DNA of 64,000 nt from contig OV884056.1 in assembly GCA_930367215.1 (NCBI GenBank), positions 227,407,127-227,471,126 of the forward strand, given 5' to 3'. Origin of the DNA: Pollenia angustigena (Eukaryota > Arthropoda > Insecta > Diptera > Polleniidae). The position numbers were made by a program, and so were the translations under genes. The notes beneath the pieces are model-generated. The model had not been told where the DNA came from. It saw only the letters and a program-made list of their open reading frames with translations, and searched no databases. Positions 36,950-47,826 of the stretch are shown here, one piece after another. Within the stretch, counting starts at the first letter, position 1. Each line of letters starts with the position of its first letter.

Positions 36950-37371
36950 AAAAACATTCATATATTTATCCACATGTGAAACAATATGCAAAAAGAAAAC
37001 AAAATTGATTATGAACCTCGAGTAGAAAAATGTAAAATTATGTCTTTTTTAAACAATTGTGCGTTACTAATCACTTGAGAGCTATGAGGAATTAAGTTTT
37101 AAAGACGGGTTGCATAGGTAAAGAATTGCCATTCAGACATAAGGCTGTGGTGACGAAATAATATTAATCTTCGGCCTCTGGTTGATCCTGAGATGAGTGT
37201 ATATAACCTTATGCAAAAAGATAAGAACTCTAGTTTTTATTAGGTCATCAAAACAAATGCCATATAACCGTTTCACAAAAGCTGCAGTGCTGCCATATCA
37301 TTTTAGACCAAACACATACCGTATAATGTTTTTAAAAACAATATTAAGTTTTTTCTTACTATGATCATCAC
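36950..37371 (-). pseudogene. LINE ORF2 C-terminal piece
   Basis: Continuing past the hAT insertion, the minus strand reads KLNIVFKNIIRYVFGLKWYG and then LIKTRVLIFLHKVIYTH, the thumb-like C-terminal region of CR1/Jockey reverse transcriptases, followed by stops. It directly continues the frame at 39155, which ends in YGCELSGNCDD, once the insertion and its target duplication are removed. Confidence 0.75.
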
Positions 37372-37729
37372 TAGGGATGCGATTTCCATGCAAATGCATG
37401 TTTTTTGTCGATAGTCTAAAACCGATGTCGACCAATTATCTTTCCGAATCATTAAATTTGCGTTAAAATGGCATTGATTTGTTTTTGCATATTGTTGCAT
37501 ATATTGGTGAAAATGCATATTTTTGCATATTTTGGTTTTAAATGCATATTTTTGCATATTTTAACATTTTTGAGTTATATATTTTTTTAAATTTCCATAT
37601 TATAAAAAAAAGTTCTTCGAAAAATTTCCAAATTGTATAAAAAACCCTTCAAAAAATTTTTTTTTTTAAATCAATTAATTAATTTTTTTGAGCTCTGCAT
37701 AAAATACAAGATTTCAACAAAAGATCCTT

Positions 37730-38775
37730 AAATTTTTAACCGATGCAGCACCTTACATGGTTAAGGCTGCCAATTGCCCAAAATAATTTATCGAAAACTG
37801 TTACATGCTACTTGATTGGCACATGGGTTACACCGAGTTGCAGAAGAAATCAGAAGCCAATTCGATAATATTGATTTTTTGGTTTCATACAGGATTTAAT
37901 TCACTTAATAGTCAACTCAAATTAATTGATATGGCGGAAAGTAACATTAACATGTGAATGTTAAAAAAATCCAAAAACTGTTGCAAATAAAAATAAAAAT
38001 AGAGGATTTCAAAAAATAAAACAAATATCAAATATTTTTGATCTAGCCTCTTAAGACCCGAGCATTAACCCATAGAATTTTTACATTTCTTATATATTGT
38101 TTACACCTTTTGGGGAGGAAATAAGAAAACTGTATACTTTTTTTTTAAAAATTGTATTTGTATTCTTAGAAATTAAGGGGGCACATAAGTGTACCTCAGG
38201 TCTTAATATATGAAAAATTTCAACGTAAATTCTTAATTTCTTAAGATCAGGACTGAACCGATTAAGTAAAGGGCTTATTAACTATTTGTTTTATCTTATG
38301 AGGTGTAATTTAAATTTCGGTTTTTATTATTTTTTTATTTAAACTGGTAGAAAAAGAGGTGCACATATGTGTACTTCAGGTCTTAGCGATTAGTTATTGA
38401 GGAAAAATATCCCAACAGTATGGTTTTTTCAAACAGTTAAATTCAGATGTAAAAATAATGGCTAAAACTTCTAAACCCTGTCATCTTTTGATATTGTTTT
38501 GAAGCGTAGTAGCTTAAAGCAAGTAATTAAACTGTTTCTATTGGTCACACGATGTCGCTAGTCTTTAAAACTTGTAATATTTTTAGGTGCACATATGTGT
38601 ACCCATGGTCTGAAGAGGCTAGAATCAAATGTGGGATCTGAATTAGAAAATTAATATTCTTCAAATGAATTGGCATCCTTGAAGTATGCCTCAACTTCGG
38701 TTGACGTTGAGAGATCATTTTCCATGTACAAAAGCTTTTTAACAGACAAAGGCTTACTTTTGATAATATAAAAAA
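37730..38775 (+). pseudogene. hAT transposase remnants
   Basis: Around 37735-37875 broken frames read FLTDAAPYMVKAANCPK and then LAHGLHRVAEEIRSQF, the RNase-H-fold part of a hAT transposase. The aspartate in TDAA is a likely catalytic residue. After the inserted 573-bp element, 38675-38760 reads ASTSVDVERSFSMYKSFLTD, the C-terminal dimerisation signature. The N-terminal zinc finger and much of the middle are not recognisable. It is inactive. Confidence 0.78.
38047..38619. mobile_element. CTAG-flanked element nested in the hAT
   Basis: Its ends CCTCTTAAGACC and, inverted, CCTCTTCAGACC are flanked by CTAG at 38043-38046 and 38620-38623. Removing it with one CTAG restores an open transposase frame across the junction (GAT CTA GAA TCA), which supports it being an insertion. 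Inside, GCACATATGTGTAC-type palindromes followed by CAGGTCTTA occur near 38180, 38360 and 38590. No superfamily is assigned. Confidence 0.72.
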
Positions 38776-38822
38776 GTATTTATTTGACTACGCAATTTAA
38801 ATGATGTAGTTATTTAAATTAA

Positions 38823-38962
38823 CTGCCTGTTCATCTATTTCCGAACGACGATTTCGTTCGCATAACTTAGATTTAAAACAAAAACAAATTATAAAACATT
38901 GTTTTTGTTTTACATTAAAGTTAAGCGAACGAAATCTTTGTTCGAAATCGATGAACAGGGGG
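38823..38962. mobile_element. MITE copy 2, TAA target duplication
   Basis: The ends are CTGCCTGTTCATCTATTTCC and, inverted, CCCCCTGTTCATCGATTTCG, with TAA at 38820-38822 and 38963-38965. It is the same family as 3061-3189. It lies inside the hAT element and so is younger than it. Confidence 0.75.
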
Positions 38963-39154
38963 TAAGTTCTAAAAAATATTATACCTTTGAATAACAATAC
39001 AATAAAAACAACAAAGGAATTTTTTATTGAAAATGGTCAAGTTTTTAGTGCATATTTTTAATTTTTTTAATGCATATTTTGGAATTTTTAGTGCATGTTT
39101 TATGCGCATATTTTCGATTTTTTAGTGCATGAAAATCTCATCCCTAATCATCAC

Positions 39155-39770
39155 AATTTCCAGAAAGTTCACATCCGTACAATAATATGGGTATGAGATA
39201 CGTTTTAGCTAGAAGTGCATAATTTATATGGTCAGACCATGTGAGGGAACTGTTAAAATATATTCCAAGGTTTTTTGCAGAGTTAACAATTTCTATTGGT
39301 TGATTATTGATTTCTATAATTGGTGTTAGTTGTATTTTCGATATTCGCTTTTGAAGGATGATACATTTGGATTTTTTTGGATTTATACCCAGCCCGTTAG
39401 CTGTAGCCCACAAGTAAACACGATGCAATTCCTGATTTAGGGTAATGACACATTGATCAATATTATCAACATCGCAGCTTATATAAAGCTGGACATCATC
39501 AGCATACTTTCTAACCTTACATTGTTCCACAGTAAGCGGTAGATCGTTAGAGTACAATGAAAACAAAAGTGGGCCTATAATCGATCCCTGAGGAACGCCT
39601 CTAATCACTGGTAAGCAGTTAGATTGCTTATTATTTGTTTCAACATACTGGCATCTATTCGTTAGATAGGACGCTATAAGACGTATAAGAAAATTTAAAC
39701 ATATTTTTCAATTTATAACATAAAATATCAGGATCCACAGTATCAAATGCTTTGGAATGATCCAAAAGAA
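39155..39770 (-). pseudogene. LINE reverse transcriptase, catalytic part
   Basis: The frame holds RGVPQGSIIGPLLFSLYSND and the catalytic motif YADD in VRKYADDVQLY, followed by LGINPKKSKCI and YLIPILLYGCELSG. Just upstream (39609-39770), LVLLDHSKAFDTVD carries the first catalytic aspartate in a different frame. These are the palm motifs of a non-LTR reverse transcriptase. A frameshift separates it from the upstream endonuclease/RT frame. The downstream end is cut by the hAT insertion. Confidence 0.85.
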
Positions 39771-41314
39771 CTAAAAAGAAATCTTTTTAGTATCCACCTG
39801 TTTTCTGATATCCTCCGCAACATCTACAAGGGCCGTAATGCAACTGTGCTTTCTACGAAAGCCAGATTGCCTATCATTTAGTAGTCTTTTGTTATCCAAA
39901 AATAATGTTACTTGATTATGGATAATACGTTCAAATGCCTTCGAGAGAAACGGCAAAATTGCTATCGGTCTGTAATCAGATGTTGTCTTAAGTATAGGTA
40001 TGATTTTAGTATTTTTCCATTTAGCAGGATAATAACTAGATGTTAAAATCCTGTTAAATATAAAGGTAATTTGTGATAGTAGTTGTGGTAATAACATACG
40101 GAAGAATTTAGGGTGTATTCCATCTGAGCCAACGGCATTAGACTTTATTGATAAGCAACTGGACAAAACATCGTTTTGAGTTATGCCACTGAAGGAAAAT
40201 CTTCCATTTTCAGAATCATCGAGAATCTGATAGTAAGTACGATGTGGATCTACCATTGGAACTTCAACAAATTTTTCATTTAGTGTATCTACGTCTATTT
40301 TACAGGGTTCTTGACTCTTAACCTTACCGACACCGATTTCGCGAATGGTATTCCATTTTTGTTTTGAACCTATTGCTGAGGAAAATTTCGAGGCATCGAA
40401 ATCAGATTTTGCTTTTTTAATTAACCTGTTAGTCAGCCTTCGTGCAATTTTGAACTCATTGAGTAGTTGCGAAGTTTTAAAACGCTTCCATCGACCGTAT
40501 GCAAAATCTCGACGAGCAATTGAATCTCTTATGGAGGTGGAAAACCAAGGTTTTTTTCTTTTACTAATAATTCTCGTTTTGAGTGGTACAGCAATATTAA
40601 AAAGATTAACTATGTTTTCTTCTAAAAAAAGCAGCTGATCATCTACAGAGATCAAGTAACATAAAAGGTTCCAATCAATCTTAAAAAATTCCTCCTCTAG
40701 AATTACATAATTAATGTTTTTGAAATCACGAAAACTTACTGCTTGTTCTTGCACGTGTAATTGAAAATCATACGACATGTATATAAGATCATGTTTAGAA
40801 AAACAGGACGCACTGAGTTGGTCATAACGAAGAGAAATCATTGCATTGGTTAAATGAGAATCAACCAAGATATTGGAGTTGAAATCTCCTGCAATTATTA
40901 CATCATCGTAACAGGGTGTTAAAATTTCAAGGTTTTTAAAAAAACGTTTCATACATATACTACTATTTGGCCTATATACGCAGCCAACAAGTAATTTCCG
41001 TCCCGCACTTTTTATTTCAAGAAATAGATACTCTACTAAATTTCGACCAAGAAGTTCCTCATTTGGGTCATATACAACCTCATCAGATTCATCTTCACCA
41101 GATTTGGCTCGCACTCTAAAACTTATGCCCTTCTTCACATAAATTGCTACGCCACCAGCATAATCATTTCTATCCGCTCTACATACATTGTAGCCGCTCA
41201 TAGAAATGGAAAGATCATTTATATCAGGATTAAACCAGGTTTCCGAAACACAAATAAAATCAATACCCGAGTCTTGCACACAAATCTACGAAGCTCTTCT
41301 TCTCTGTGCGGCAT
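39771..41314 (-). pseudogene. LINE ORF2: endonuclease and start of reverse transcriptase
   Basis: The open frame of about 500 residues begins within the apurinic-type endonuclease: IDFICVSETWF near residue 10, GGVAIYVKKG near 45, YRPNSS near 100 and VIIAGDFNSN near 130. The usual SDH near the domain end reads SKH, a possible loss of a key acidic residue. The RT N-terminal part follows (SDGIHPKFFRML, then YRPIAILPFLSKAFERII and RQSGFRRKHSCITAL). No in-frame ATG is visible at the left edge; just upstream, HREEELRRFVC continues the endonuclease in another frame up to a poly-C tract. This is a decayed, 5'-truncated copy. Confidence 0.85.
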
Positions 41315-41334
41315 CCCCCCCCCCCCCCCCCCCC
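41315..41334. repeat. Poly-C tract
   Basis: Twenty C residues in a row are followed by a short ACAC run, exactly at the 5' limit of the LINE coding similarity. It may be an assembly-sensitive homopolymer. Confidence 0.9.
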
Positions 41335-44022
41335 ACACACTATGTGGTTTAATGAACAAACCCGATTATTAAAGTATTTTAAAATAAAATTTAGCGCCTG
41401 CGTAATAAACTTAACTAAACCGCGCAGCGATCTGCCAACAAGACAACGCTCCTAAAAGTACCAACAAAATTGTTAAAGTATGGTTGTTGTACACCTTACA
41501 AAAAAAAATGATCGCTGGGCCTCTACCAAATCGAACATCTTTTGAAAAAATAAGTAAAGCAATAAAACATAACCAGCGAAAACTTTCTGAAATAAACTCT
41601 GCAAGAAGAGTTGTCGAAAATAAATTCCTCCGGAGTTAACTTTGAAATTGGTGAGTTCGATGCCCAAGAGAAATGAAGCAGTCCTACAGCAAATCAAACA
41701 AAGTATTAGCAATTAAACTATTCTAAGTACTCTTTTTTTTAACACGTTAATAACAATGCAAATTTATTTTGCCTTTTATTGTTTTTAGAAGCAATCGGTT
41801 GTTTTAAAGAGCTTGTAAAACTTGTAAAAACAATGCTAACAGGTATGTGCTCCCTCAAGATACATACATATGCACAATTAACGGAGGGAGAAGTTGTTCG
41901 TCACTGCAATATTTCTTTACATAAATTTCATAAAACCATCTTCCCTAAACAAAAACATTCTTCACGAAATAAACTTGAAATAGTTGGATGAACATTTTCA
42001 ATGTTTAAGTTCTATTTAAGGTTTAACATTTGGCGAATCGGTTTATTATATCATTGTAAATAAATTTAAAAACTGACCATAATTACAGAAATATTTTAAA
42101 TAATTAAAAAATAAATAAAAAGCTCAATTAAGCATCCATAAACGCAGTTTAATCATTAAACTTATTGCAGGTGGCTTAAGAAATATATTTCCAACCTACC
42201 TACAGTTTAATGATCCGGCTATTAAAAAGGTGTTAAAATACAGTTCACAACAACAAAAGAGAAAACACTAAAGATAAATATCTGAAAAACCCAAAATATG
42301 TTAAATATTTATGAATAAATAGAAAAAAATAAAATCATGTCACTGATATTTGATAAATTAGATCACTGTGGAAATTCCGTAAGCTTCCTGATCATTTAAA
42401 AAACATGTACAATTTTATATCTCTATTGTTATTGTATTTTTAAAAAAATATTTTTATACAACAAAAACAAAAACTGAATGCAGAAAAATGCTAAAAATAA
42501 AACGACACAATTGGTGGGTAAAAACCAATTGAATCACGACAGCAATATGTCACTTGTTTTTTTTTTTTTTTTTTGTTGTCGTTTTTTTTTTTTATTAATT
42601 TTGAATTAATTAAGAAATCATTAAAACAATTTATTTATTTTTAACAGATCTGTAACCTGTGTAATACAGTTACTATCTAAAAGCGCTTGTAAAAAAGCAG
42701 CTGTTTAAAAATGACCTGCTGATTGTTTTCCTTGTATTTTTTATTACTAGTAACATTTTTTTTCGGTCTTATAAATATTATTATTTCATATGTATTTAAA
42801 AATTTAAATGACATGAAATTTCTCATAGATCTAATAATACAGGGTGGTCTATAACGGACCGATATCAGATAAAAATCAAAAATTCTGTAATAAGGAAAAC
42901 ACAAGCCTTTAAATTTACCCGCATGTATGCCGTGCATACATTCTTAGGCGTTGCTGTTCGTTAGTTGTCTTGCATGCCATTCTCGTGGTTTAGCAGAGCG
43001 ACCAGGTATAAAAAGCTCGTTACACCTTCAAAGTTCTAGATTTCATTTTGAATATATTATAATCTTTTTCCATTCGCTGCACTTATCATGTTTTGGGATT
43101 TGCGTTCATTTATATTCAGGCCCACCCATGATAAAACACTACAGGTGGCATCGCTACGGCAACAAATACAGCGTTACAACAAAAATTGAAATTTGTCTCA
43201 GCTCACGTCAAAAACTAATTTAAGCAAAAATCAAAGCGTGCCGCTGAACGTTATGAAACAAATAAATGTTTTGCCAATTTTTATTTAATTATGTTCAAAA
43301 TCTTATTTATTTTAAGTCGAAATTATTAAAAAAAAAATTGTAAAAATCCTTCCTTCTGTAAAAATAATTTAATGAAAATTAAATTTGATGAACTCAAGCC
43401 TAACTTAAAATATCAAAAAATTAAAAATTAACAGTTCAACTTAAAATCAAAATTGTTATTATTAAAAGCTTTAATAAATTTCACTAATCTCAACAAAAAA
43501 CGAGGACTTTTTGTAAACAAAAACAAAACTTTGACATAGGATTGGACAAACTTTGCAAGAGCAAAAATCGTCAACTGGCGTAGTAATAATGGCTGACTTA
43601 TCGATATTTGTTTAAAATTTGTCCATGTTATAGACATTTCTTGCCAAAATTGACACGTCTTCTTCGGAAGCAATAGTCTGACCAGATCTTCTAACAAAGC
43701 TATAAATTTTTACATGATACTTAACTTTTTTTTAATTGTTTATAATAAAAACTACTGCACTGAAAAAACAAATCAATCCAGCTGTACTCAAATCAAGCCG
43801 AATTGGTTTCAAAAGTACGGTTAGAACAGATTTCGTTAAATCAAGTACAGAATGCTTGATTCAAGTATGGATTATTCAAGTGCCCCTTACTTAAAATATT
43901 CCGAAAACAGGATTGACTAAATTCAATGTGAGAGAAAATTAACCTCAAACTATGTTTGATTTAACAACTTCTTAGATGGTTTAATCTCGATTCGAACTTG
44001 AAATGATCCGAAAGTGAGATCA
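41335..44022. other. AT-rich intergenic DNA
   Basis: No gene is supported. T-rich runs lie at 42558-42594. A 3' fragment of the tRNA-like repeat (AAAATAATTTAATGAAAATT, then GATGAACTCAAGCC) is at about 43350-43440. A TATAAAAAG sequence at 43007 has no associated reading frame. Confidence 0.4.
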
Positions 44023-44111
44023 GGGGGCAAATCGCGACATTCGATATCGATCGAAATTCCCATGTAAATTGTATTGCATTCGATCGATATCGAATGTCGC
44101 GATTTGCCCCC
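44023..44111. repeat. Perfect 33-bp inverted repeat (hairpin)
   Basis: The left arm 44023-44055 and right arm 44079-44111 are exact reverse complements around a 23-nt loop. The arms begin GGGGGCAAATCGCGACATTC and include TCGATATCGATCGA. Such perfection in otherwise decaying DNA implies recent origin or conservation. No target duplication is visible. Confidence 0.9.
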
Positions 44112-44770
44112 AGATTGATTCTAACCTAAACACTTACCCCACAGAGGCAGAGAGAATATTATTAATTTACTTACCCATTACTGTTATATGTAAGACTAGA
44201 CAATAAGAATAAATGGCAACTCTTTATTAATGTCATAAGGAAAAACAATAGATGAGTAAGAATGAGAATAAATGATAACGCTTTTTGAATTTAGCGTATT
44301 GAACTAAACACACGTTTTTATTCTTTAATATAACAATAACACATGTTTATTTCACTTTTGTTGCATTTCTCTCTTTGTTTACACAAGATTTCTCAACTAT
44401 AAGACACCAGCAGCGTGCCCAATATAGTTTTCCTAATCTTTAAACTTTGAAAAATTTATATTTTAATAATTTTAACAAATAGAATATGGGAATTATTGCT
44501 TCTTATTTTACTTTTTAAACTAGAAAATAGTCTACATTTTTTTTTCTTGTAGTATAGTTGTTTCTATAGAAAACAATTCAATCAATTTTACCTTCCTTTG
44601 AAGTGTTGTTGTTGTTTTAACAACAAACTTTTACGAACACACGCGTATGCGCGGATATTGGTTTTCGAAAGTTATACTATTTTAGATTGTTTTAAGTACT
44701 TCTAAGTGTTATTCGTACTTGAATTTCTAAGTACGACTCGTTTTTATATTATTATTATATCCTGTGGTTC

Positions 44771-45440
44771 CTATAAGGAACAAAGGGCCACCACAAACTG
44801 ATTCCATTCAGTTCTATTCGATGCTTTATGCTTGATTTCTCTCCAACTAAGACCACTTTGAGTAATCTCGTATTCCAGTTGGCGCCTCCATGTGTGCAAT
44901 GGACGGCCTCTTCTTCTTGTACTATCCTGGGGTGTCCAGTCGATGGCGGCTTTTGCTATTTCTCATGTGGGCCAATGCAACGCCATTTGCAATTAAGTAT
45001 TTCAATCTTGATTGGCTGTTGATTAGTTCTACTCTATAGCTGTACGTTTGATATTATTGGAGGCCAGAATATTCAAAGAATTCTTAGTAAGCAGCGGTTG
45101 ACAAACACCTGCACAGCATTTATATCACGTGGCCATGCATTCCACGTCTCGCTGGCATATAGGAGCACGGATTTCACACAGGTGTTGAACAACTGAATCT
45201 TGGTGTTTAAAGAGATAACTGTTGAATACCATATATTACTTAACATGCCGAATGCTTGATTGGCTTTAGATATTCGGTATACCACATCATTGCTAGAGCC
45301 GCCAGAGTTTGTGATTATACTACCAAGGTAGCAGAAAGATGTAACATTGTCTAGTTCTACGTTGCGTATTTTAAACTTGTTTAAGTTAATAGTATTACAT
45401 CGCATGCTTTTGCTTTTGGTGGTACGACGACTCGTTAGTA
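44771..45440 (-). pseudogene. RTE/I-like LINE reverse transcriptase C-terminal end
   Basis: On the minus strand the frame from about 45440 reads TKSKSMRCN, then FCYLGSIITNSGGSSNDVVY and VKSVLLYASETW, standard C-terminal RT blocks. After in-frame stops near 45070 and 45030 and one shift near 44965, it continues with IAKAAIDWTPQDSTRRRGRP, HTWRRQLEYEI, SWREIKHKASNRTEWNQFV and ends ALCSL plus a TAG at 44771. This is the normal C-terminus of an insect RTE-like element. An ATAATAATA-like tail follows. The plus-strand frame 44828-45022 is only a shadow. Confidence 0.82.
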
Positions 45441-45953
45441 GAAAAAACCTAAATTTAGTAAGAGTTTGTTTCCTTTCTGTATATTTATGAAGAATTTGTT
45501 GATTTTATTAACACAGTTTTTTGTAGTACTATAAAGCTTCTATCGCGTTTCAAAGCTTTTAGAACTTAAATGATTAATATTCTACTACAAATTCCACTCC
45601 CAAGTTTCTTTCTCCTGAGAGTTGTGCATATGGAAGCACCTACCTCCTGTTATTTTACTCTGCGTGCACAGACACCCGTTAGTATACGCATCGTGTCCAC
45701 TGAGTCTTGAGAATATCGTAGGATTTGGCCAAAATGGCAAGTGCTCAAGTGAATTTTGAACACAACTCATCTCTTTCGATTTAAGAACTTCTTAGTCACA
45801 CTACTTTCCACTGATGGTTTACAGCTTTTGTGCAGATTATTCTGAAATAATTCGAAATGATATTTCTATTTTATTCCCCCAACTATCACCAGTTGAGCAC
45901 TAAAGTAAACCACAAAGTAACAATGCCATTCTATATACATACATAAGTATGTA
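45441..45953. other. Intergenic DNA upstream of the LTR element
   Basis: A 61-residue minus-strand frame (45585-45770) contains FSRLSGHDAYTNGCLCTQSK, which loosely resembles the RxxTGH region of LINE RNase H tails. The match is too weak to call. The stretch ends in a (GTAT)n-like microsatellite, the insertion target of the errantivirus. Confidence 0.35.
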
Positions 45954-45957
45954 TGTA

Positions 45958-46363
45958 AGTTAAACAAGGATCGTTCCTTGTTGTAAAAAAAGTACGGTCA
46001 GGCCGCCCAAGGGGCCTGACCGGATGTGTACTCACACGACCAAAAAATAAAAAAGAAGTTTTAAGTTATTTAAATGAACTTTATTTGACCACGTCTAGAA
46101 TTGAATTAATCTTTATTCTTAACTTAATTTATTATTACAATTCTATTTCTGTGGGAAAATGCTTATTCGTGCAAGTCGCATTGCAACACGCGCAGACTTT
46201 AATTATGCTGAGTTGCAATGTGATTTCACAACAATTATTATTGAACTTAAATTAGGTGTTAGTAAAAGCGGATCATGTTACAACACGCGCAGACATAAAA
46301 TATGATGAGTTGCAATATGGTTTCGCAACAAGTGTTCTTAACCCATTTATTAAGGTGTTAACT
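45958..46363 (-). repeat. 3' LTR of the errantivirus
   Basis: 406 bp. It contains AATAAA on the minus strand (46085-46080) as a likely polyadenylation signal. A 10-bp stem CGGTCAGGCC/GGCCTGACCG (45995-46004 and 46013-46022) forms a hairpin; a second small hairpin, ACAAGGA/TCCTTGT, lies at the outer end. An internal direct duplication with CAACACGCGCAG and GAGTTGCAAT occurs at about 46172-46230 and 46282-46332. Confidence 0.95.
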
Positions 46364-46370
46364 CCCCCCT
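46364..46370 (-). other. Polypurine tract
   Basis: AGGGGGG on the minus strand lies immediately before the 3' LTR start AGTTAACACC. This is the expected position and composition for the plus-strand primer. Confidence 0.85.
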
Positions 46371-46379
46371 GTTTAAAAA

Positions 46380-47826
46380 TCAGCGTCCCGCTGATCCGAC
46401 AGATTCTTTAATGTCATTTGCAGATGAATTTAGGGTTGGTAACCTTGATGGTCCAAATATTTTTTTCCATAAAACAACTACGATGCTTGCAATAATTGCT
46501 ACTAAAAGATAACCCATTAGTTGAGACCAAAGGGAGAGGTTCAGGTGGTATTTCAGGTGTTCAATGTGTCCTATATTTTTTTCCTGAAGTTCATGCAAGA
46601 AATTTAAGTCAAGTTTTCGCTCCTTTTCGTAAATATTGGATAATAAAGGGGGAAGGGCTTGTATGTTCGTCATTCTTTCATTTATGAATTTCCTGTTCGC
46701 GACTCTTATTGTTTCATTAAAAAATTTAATTAAATATGTACCATTTAGACTTCTATTGTTTTGTTGCGAAGAAATTACACCCTTGAAATTTGTTACAAAA
46801 ATTAAATCGTCTCCTAGCTGTTCAATTACAGTTTCTTTGTTGGTCAAAAATGTGCAATTTGCGTTAATACCCTTTAGGATTTTTAACAGGCATTCGTCTT
46901 CGCCGAGTTTCTTCAATTGGTTAGGACTGCAAACTGTTATGTTACCCATTGATGTGCAGCTATCCTTGATACCATACGCATCCTCATGATTGAGGAGTAC
47001 TGCGCTATATCTAAGGTCAAGTTGACGGTTTTCAGTTATGGCTGCCCTTGTTATTATTTTTTCGAATTTTTTTGGGTTTACTTTAGGTATTGATAGAATG
47101 TATAGCAATGATGTACCGTTTGAAAATATACTGGGTTTCCCATATTCGACAGCTTCGATTGCGTTGTTGTATGGTAGTGAGTCCACTTCAGAAACTATGC
47201 GTTGAATTTCTTCCATATCCAAAAGATTAGTGTTAATAACGCCACTTTTTGCTAGTTGACAGGCTCGTACTACTTCCTCAATATCGTTTTTAATTATTAG
47301 TAGTTGGTTCAGGGACTCCTTTGTAACTTCCTCCAACTCGGATTTGGAAATTTTATTAGTGAAATTATTAATCAAATTATTTATTTGCTTCACTACTTCG
47401 TTTGTTGTTTCGAACAGCTTGTTATTTATGACGTATTGATGTTCGTTATTGGAGATGAGCTTTTCTTGACTTTCCAAAACTTGACTCCAATCTGCTGCAT
47501 CTGGATTTCCTGCAATCCATTTCCATGCTGAACCAATCCAATTTATGGATCTTTTACTTCTTGTAATTCCCTTGATTGAATTTATCCGGTCGTGGGCTTT
47601 TTGCAGATAAAACTCGAATGTTTTTTTGTTCAACTCACTGCTTTTAATTGTTGAAAACCCATCTGCTGTGGTGCGAAGCATCTCTTCCAATCTTTCTAAG
47701 TTTATCACATGTACCACATTGAGATAACCATTTATGATCCATCCGTCACCAGTTTTGACTGTTACTATTGGGGAATTGTACTTGAAGACATGATAAGCGC
47801 CAGCGACGTGGAGTAGTAAACAAGAT
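46380..47826 (-). CDS. env: Errantivirus envelope glycoprotein
   Basis: Env is the membrane fusion protein of insect errantiviruses. The frame from about 47826 to 46380 is open. A hydrophobic segment of leucines and valines at the very N-terminus (near 47820-47790) looks like a signal peptide. A furin-type site RSKR is followed by a conserved hydrophobic start (SINWIGSAWKW) typical of errantiviral fusion peptides. Several NxT/NxS sequons are present (for example NNFT, NGT, NCT). A membrane anchor lies near the C-terminus (YLLVAIIASIVVVLW), followed by a ~28-residue tail. The frame has no ATG at its beginning: the first in-frame ATG is near 47681, after the signal-like segment. Translation is therefore expected from a spliced mRNA that supplies the start. 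Exon coordinates are inferred. Confidence 0.88.

Larger units (their letters stand above)
37372..39146 (+). mobile_element. hAT transposon inserted in the LINE
   Basis: The perfect 8-bp duplication ATCATCAC lies at 37364-37371 and 39147-39154. The ends are TAGGGATGCGATTTCCATGC and, inverted, TAGGGATGAGATTTTCATGC. TGCATATTTT words are repeated near both ends, as in hAT subterminal regions. Transposase remnants are on the plus strand. Two smaller elements (38047-38619 and 38823-38962) are inserted inside. Confidence 0.88.
36686..41314 (-). mobile_element. CR1/Jockey-like LINE, decayed and interrupted
   Basis: It is a non-LTR retrotransposon on the minus strand with endonuclease and reverse transcriptase coding, ending at a (TAAA)n tail (36686-36717 read inverted). 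A hAT element interrupts it at 37372-39146, bounded by the duplication ATCATCAC. The 5' side stops at a poly-C/poly-G tract, so the element is 5'-truncated. Coding is split over several frames. Confidence 0.85.

Noticed and set aside
43000..43230. TATAAAAAG with a following 90-residue frame as a possible host gene promoter
   Set aside because: The frame begins upstream of the TATA-like motif, has no domain, and TATA-like words are expected by chance in this composition.
45585..45770. Minus-strand frame with FSRLSGHDAYTNG
   Set aside because: Faint resemblance to a LINE RNase H tail, but too short and without other motifs; left as unassigned.
46636..46989. 117-residue plus-strand frame inside env
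   Set aside because: Antisense shadow of the env gene with no recognisable domain.
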